64,000 bases of DNA from Megamerina dolium (lineage: Eukaryota; Arthropoda; Insecta; Diptera; Megamerinidae): NCBI GenBank assembly GCA_963854835.1, contig OY978526.1:43129140-43193139 (forward strand), read 5' to 3'. A program made the position numbers and the translations under genes. The notes under the pieces are model-generated. The model was given only the letters and a program-made list of their open reading frames with translations, was not told where the DNA came from and searched no databases. Shown here piece after piece: positions 61,501-64,000 of the stretch (position 1 is its first letter; every line of letters begins with the position of its first letter).

Positions 61501-62661
61501 AGCTCCTCCAATGCCTGTGAAGTTTCTCCTTTGTTTTGTCAATTCGACGTCCCCAAGCATCATGAGTGTGTCATACCTGATAACGCAGATGTCACTACCC
61601 GTGTCGATTAGAGCGGAGAATTGAAAATCATTAATCGCCAAATCCTTAAACACACGATTAGACTTCTCTAACAATGATGTTTTCTTTTCTGCTATGTTTA
61701 ATGTCAATAGATTGTTTTCTTTTTTAACCTCTTTGATGGTGCCACCTCTACATTCAAAAGATCTATGTCCTACCTGGTTGCATTTGAAACATTTAAATCC
61801 TGCCAGCTTACATTCTTTTGCAACGTGGTCTTGACTTCCACACTTAAAACATTTTAGTTTGTTGGCCCGTTCGCATAATTTTCGATTTGGTGGTGGTATC
61901 GCATTCTGGTGGTTACTTCTAGAGTTTGGTGACTGCTGAAAAGAACCTCGCACCTTCTCGTAAACTTTTAATTGGCTTTTTAAATCGTCAATCGCTTTCG
62001 CCTGGTATAAAACCGCTTTATTTTGTTTTGAATCTGGCACACCCTCAATGAAGTATACAATCAAACTTTCTTCGTCTAAATTTATAGTATTACCAATTTC
62101 AATCAAATGGTATAAATACTCAAGCATCGTTTCTCCTGATTTTTTACGTCGACTTTGTAAGATACGGTGAACTTCAATTGCTGACAACCGTTTACCAAAT
62201 TCTTTAATCAAAGCTGCTTTTAATGAGACCCAATTATTTAGACCAGACTGGCTTCTTACGAACGCTTTGGCTGCCGCTTTCAACAATTGTTTACAATAAA
62301 CAAACTTTTGCAAGTCGTTCCAATTAAGTGTAAGTGCATTTTCTTCGAATTCTTCGATCCAAGACCTGACCTCTACATTACCCTCACCAGTGAATGAAAC
62401 AAGCGCATCCTCAATATCTCGTAGCGTAAAGTGTGACGATGGCGCGTGCACAACTCTAGCACTACTAGCCTCGACAGCTTCCTCATGTACCGACCGATTA
62501 GTGTCCATTTCATTCTCATCGCCTACATTTGCAGTCAAACCATAATGTGCTAAAAGTCTTTCCTGCAGGTCTGTCTTACGTCCAGCTGTACTCAACCCCA
62601 ACTCCCTTAATTTGTCTTTTAGTCCGTCCACGTTTAACAACAAAATCGCTTGCGCATCCAT
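58501..62661 (-). CDS. Gag-Pol polyprotein of a Ty3/gypsy-type LTR retrotransposon (intact, 1386 aa)
   Basis: One uninterrupted frame. Residues about 8-42 resemble a SAP DNA-binding motif (KDKLRELGLSTAGRK). A Gag region follows, then two CCHC zinc knuckles at 271-284 (CFKCGSQDHVAKEC) and 291-304. Protease has LIDTGSD (Asp 353). Reverse transcriptase has LDLRDGF (Asp 626) and YMDD (689-692). RNase H has HADAS (Asp 838), YELE and TDCNAF. Integrase has His 1023/His 1027 with Cys 1057/Cys 1060, Asp 1090, Asp 1149 and Glu 1185 (35 residues between the last two), then a GPY/F-type module (FLGPY, about 1317-1321). All expected catalytic residues are present, so this copy looks young and possibly active. 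Gag and Pol are fused without a frameshift, and there is no envelope frame. The start is ATG at 62661, the first in frame, followed immediately by the SAP motif. The exact clade is not resolved. Confidence 0.93.
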   Translation of the reverse strand: MDAQAILLLNVDGLKDKLRELGLSTAGRKTDLQERLLAHYGLTANVGDENEMDTNRSVHEEAVEASSARVVHAPSSHFTLRDIEDALVSFTGEGNVEVRSWIEEFEENALTLNWNDLQKFVYCKQLLKAAAKAFVRSQSGLNNWVSLKAALIKEFGKRLSAIEVHRILQSRRKKSGETMLEYLYHLIEIGNTINLDEESLIVYFIEGVPDSKQNKAVLYQAKAIDDLKSQLKVYEKVRGSFQQSPNSRSNHQNAIPPPNRKLCERANKLKCFKCGSQDHVAKECKLAGFKCFKCNQVGHRSFECRGGTIKEVKKENNLLTLNIAEKKTSLLEKSNRVFKDLAINDFQFSALIDTGSDICVIRYDTLMMLGDVELTKQRRNFTGIGGAEITTLGSFTRVIDVDGINLMITFHVARERDIPYAALIGNDILKYVDVVIEEEGAKFLAKKRKEIDTLQENVVVQKDDNDLSRLKELTQEFNQMCLASTIHDLCSDMPYELDHLTADFKKQMVGLIESYKPDKPSKSPVEMKIILTDEIPVYSRPRRLPLAEQITVDQQIEEWLRAGIIQQSTSEYASPVVLVSKKDGSRRLCCDFRKLNKKIMRDNFPMVLIDDVVQKLEKAKVYTTLDLRDGFFHVPIEPTSRKYTAFVTHSGQFEFRYVPFGISNSPAVFCRYIFAIFRELLQDGTLVIYMDDIIIPAQDEEEGIRKLKRVLEVAKKYGLQIKWPKCQFLKRRVNFLGYIIENSTIKISNEKTKAIRKFPLPKDKKGVQRYLGLTSYVRRFIPDYAIKAKPLTDLLAKNATFEISDEVQIAFEQLKAALVSAPVLKIYDQKAATEIHADASKISYGAVLLQKDTEDQMLHPVQFMSRKTTPAEQKYSAYELEVLAIIEALKKWRYYVLGSKFKIVTDCNAFTKTMMKEDVPLRVSRWAMFLQQFEYEIEHRSGQKMRHVDALSRVACLIMEDSLRNRIKDAQMLDDWIRAVKKALEKSNYDDFYMKYDVLYKDASKELIVVPAAMEQEIIKIAHRQGHFGAKKTQDIVEKDFFIPNLNAKVVAVVKSCVECIITDAKAGRKEGFLSPIYKADKPLSTYHLDHVGPMEATHKKYNHILVIVDAFSKFVWLYPTKSTGSEEVVEKLRKQAMIFGNPERIITDRGTAFTAKVFEDYCVEEAIQHLMIATGVPRGNGQVERMHKIVVPMLAKICAETPMNWYEHIDRVQQIINNTPPRTTKYSPFAILTGVEMRVKENADLRKILDELVVEELQTEREIIREEARRNIAKVQAENRKTYDAKRIAEIDYPIGSHVAIKRTQFGQNLKLKPKFLGPYKVTEKMNHGRYSVEKIGDFEGPRRTITVAENMKMWEPSFESNAFSGWPNVGAQTDERQTRSGRIF

Positions 62662-64000
62662 AACTTATTTAATTTCACAATACAAATTAAATAAACAATA
62701 TTGATAATAAAGATTAAATCAATAAAAGTAAAATATGTATGTATATAAAATATATTTCAAAATTGAATTTGTCTTCGTCTTTGTTTACTTTTACCTTCTT
62801 GCTTTAGCCTTTTTATTTAAATTAATTATAATCTTTTGCTCCTATCAAATAACTAAAGCAAATAGTGGTACATTTGTTAGAATTAAATTAATCAAAAGAT
62901 AAAGCTTTAGTTCAATTCAATGCTTTGACAAATTTCTTTGAGCAACGTTTTCTTTTTTTTTTTTTTTTGGTGTTCTCTTTACTTTTACTTCGTAAACAAA
63001 CTTCAATCTGTTTTGAACTCTTGATAGTAATAAAGTTTTAACTTTCCGAATTTTCAATTGAAAATTCCTTCTTTTACTCTTCTTAAATTTCCTTAGCAAC
63101 TTTTGTCACTCTGCTTTAAACATGTTTCAGCAACATTCGTTACTCTTCTTAATTTCAGCAACTTTCGTCACTCTTCACAACTAGCAACATTCGTTACTCT
63201 TCACAATATCAGCAACTTACGTCACTCTTCACAAGCTAGCAACCTACGTTACTCTTCACAATATCAGCAACTTACGTCACTCTTCACAAGCTAGCAACCT
63301 ATGTTACTCTTCTAACATTCAGTAACTTCACAAATTATCTTAGTTTTATTTTCCTAGCAAAACATTTTGTTTTTTTTTTTTTTTTTTTTTTTTGCTCTTC
63401 TTTAATCTTTTCCTTTTCAACGTTAACTTTTCTGTTTCTAGCAATTTCTCTTGCTCTTCTTTCAATTTTCACAATTGTAAAATCTTTTTGCAACACAAAA
63501 TCTACAAATATATTTAAAAAAAAATAAGGCTGCTTACGGACATTTTTCCAACTGCTGTATGGTGGTTGTTTTACACATCTTCTGCCGCTCACTGCTGTCG
63601 TCTAATGCTCTTCGCTCTCAGATGTCGCTATGATGACGTCATATGTTTTCAATCGCATTAGAATTTTGCTGTATACGTCGTTCCTCTTTTTCACACATGT
63701 GATATTCTTCATCTATTAATGGCGTCACTGCTGTTCGCTGCTTTCTGCTTTGCGCGTTTGGCTATGCGCTTCTATCGCTATGATTCGATGTCTTCATGTG
63801 CTCTCTCTTTCACTGCTGCTTCTTTATGCATAACGGCATTTTCAAATTTGTAACTGCTATTGCGGTAAATTCTCAGCGTCTGTATGTGGAGTCTCAACTT
63901 TTATAAAATATGCATGCATGTACATATGTAATGGCTTGATGGCGATTTTTGTTTGCACATGTACGGCACAAAAGTTTATAAATTTTTCACAACTTCTTTC
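62662..64000 (-). other. Putative 5' leader of the LTR retrotransposon, running to the window edge
   Basis: About 1.3 kb upstream of the Gag-Pol start holds no other gene. It contains poly(T) runs on the plus strand (62949-62968 and 63370-63393), the tandem repeats at 63110-63330, and a G+C-richer part (63580-63850) with a palindromic TGACGTCA (63632-63639) and many CTGCT/CGCT words. No primer-binding site next to a copy of the 58.1-kb LTR was seen. Either the leader is longer than 1.3 kb, or the element is truncated and the outer part is host DNA. Confidence 0.4.
63110..63330. repeat. Tandem repeats, unit of about 27 bp (55-bp higher-order unit)
   Basis: Plus-strand units of the type AGCAACYTACGTYACTCTTC plus a CACAA(G/T) linker recur about seven times. 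The last four form two nearly identical 55-bp pairs alternating 'CAGCAACTTACGTCAC' and 'TAGCAACCTACGTTAC'. Units decay toward both ends. The array lies about 450-670 nt upstream of the Gag-Pol start and is in the element's leader if the leader extends that far. Confidence 0.8.

Noticed and set aside
58838..61624. Plus-strand frames of 60-92 codons inside the retroelement
   Set aside because: They are antisense shadows of the Gag-Pol frame.
63110..63330. CRISPR array
   Set aside because: The units are adjacent tandem repeats with no unique spacers, in a eukaryotic retroelement context.

Overview
The window is A+T-rich, repeat-laden eukaryotic DNA with no bacterial features. The transposon families, the short AT-rich introns and the TATA/Inr core-promoter layout point to a dipteran insect. 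A tephritid fruit fly is the most likely source, but this is an inference from element style and I could not check it by alignment. Almost all of the recognisable coding sequence belongs to mobile elements. The rest looks like intronic or intergenic DNA of one or more long host genes.

Layout. 0-5 kb: AT-rich DNA with a decayed non-coding repeat (2775-3700) that contains a perfect 26-bp hairpin. 5.17-5.30 kb: a minus-strand core promoter (TATAAAA at -31, TCAGTT initiator) followed by a 105-nt leader exon with a strong splice donor. 5.3-15.8 kb: mostly non-coding, with a composition block rich in trinucleotide repeats at 8.6-10.3 kb, a broken Jockey-type tail at 13.1-13.4 kb and a candidate 45-nt exon at 14.4 kb. 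15.8-31.2 kb: a graveyard of Tc1/mariner-type transposases (15.8, 20.0, 20.9, 28.4 and 29.6 kb), a non-LTR tail (20.5 kb), a TA-flanked Tc1-like element (26.8-27.8 kb) and a second copy of the 2.8-kb repeat (30.3-31.2 kb). 31-35 kb: mostly non-coding, with one candidate exon. 35.06-36.28 kb: a complete but frameshifted DD34D mariner between TA duplications. About 36.47-39.03 kb: a 5'-truncated Jockey-clade LINE with a poly(A) tail. 39.58-39.89 kb: the best host-gene candidate, two minus-strand exons around an 82-nt intron. 40-50 kb: non-coding apart from weak exon candidates. 50.9-57 kb: a non-LTR tail, two MITE-like inverted-repeat elements, a tRNA-like SINE relic, an RTE-type tail, a transposase fragment, and a mariner deletion derivative with a SINE nested in its right terminal repeat. 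57.98-58.12 kb: a (TA)n tract. 58.13-64 kb: a minus-strand Ty3/gypsy-type LTR retrotransposon with one unbroken 1386-residue Gag-Pol reading frame. Its putative 3' LTR lies at the (TA)n tract, and its long leader carries 27-bp tandem repeats and runs toward the right edge.

The intact retroelement polyprotein is the only full-length protein-coding frame. All other transposon frames are broken. Several host-exon candidates (5.2, 14.4, 33.2 and 39.6-39.9 kb) lie on the minus strand, so the left 40 kb may be intron of one long minus-strand gene with more than one promoter. That idea needs transcript data. I found no CRISPR array, rRNA gene or credible functional tRNA gene.
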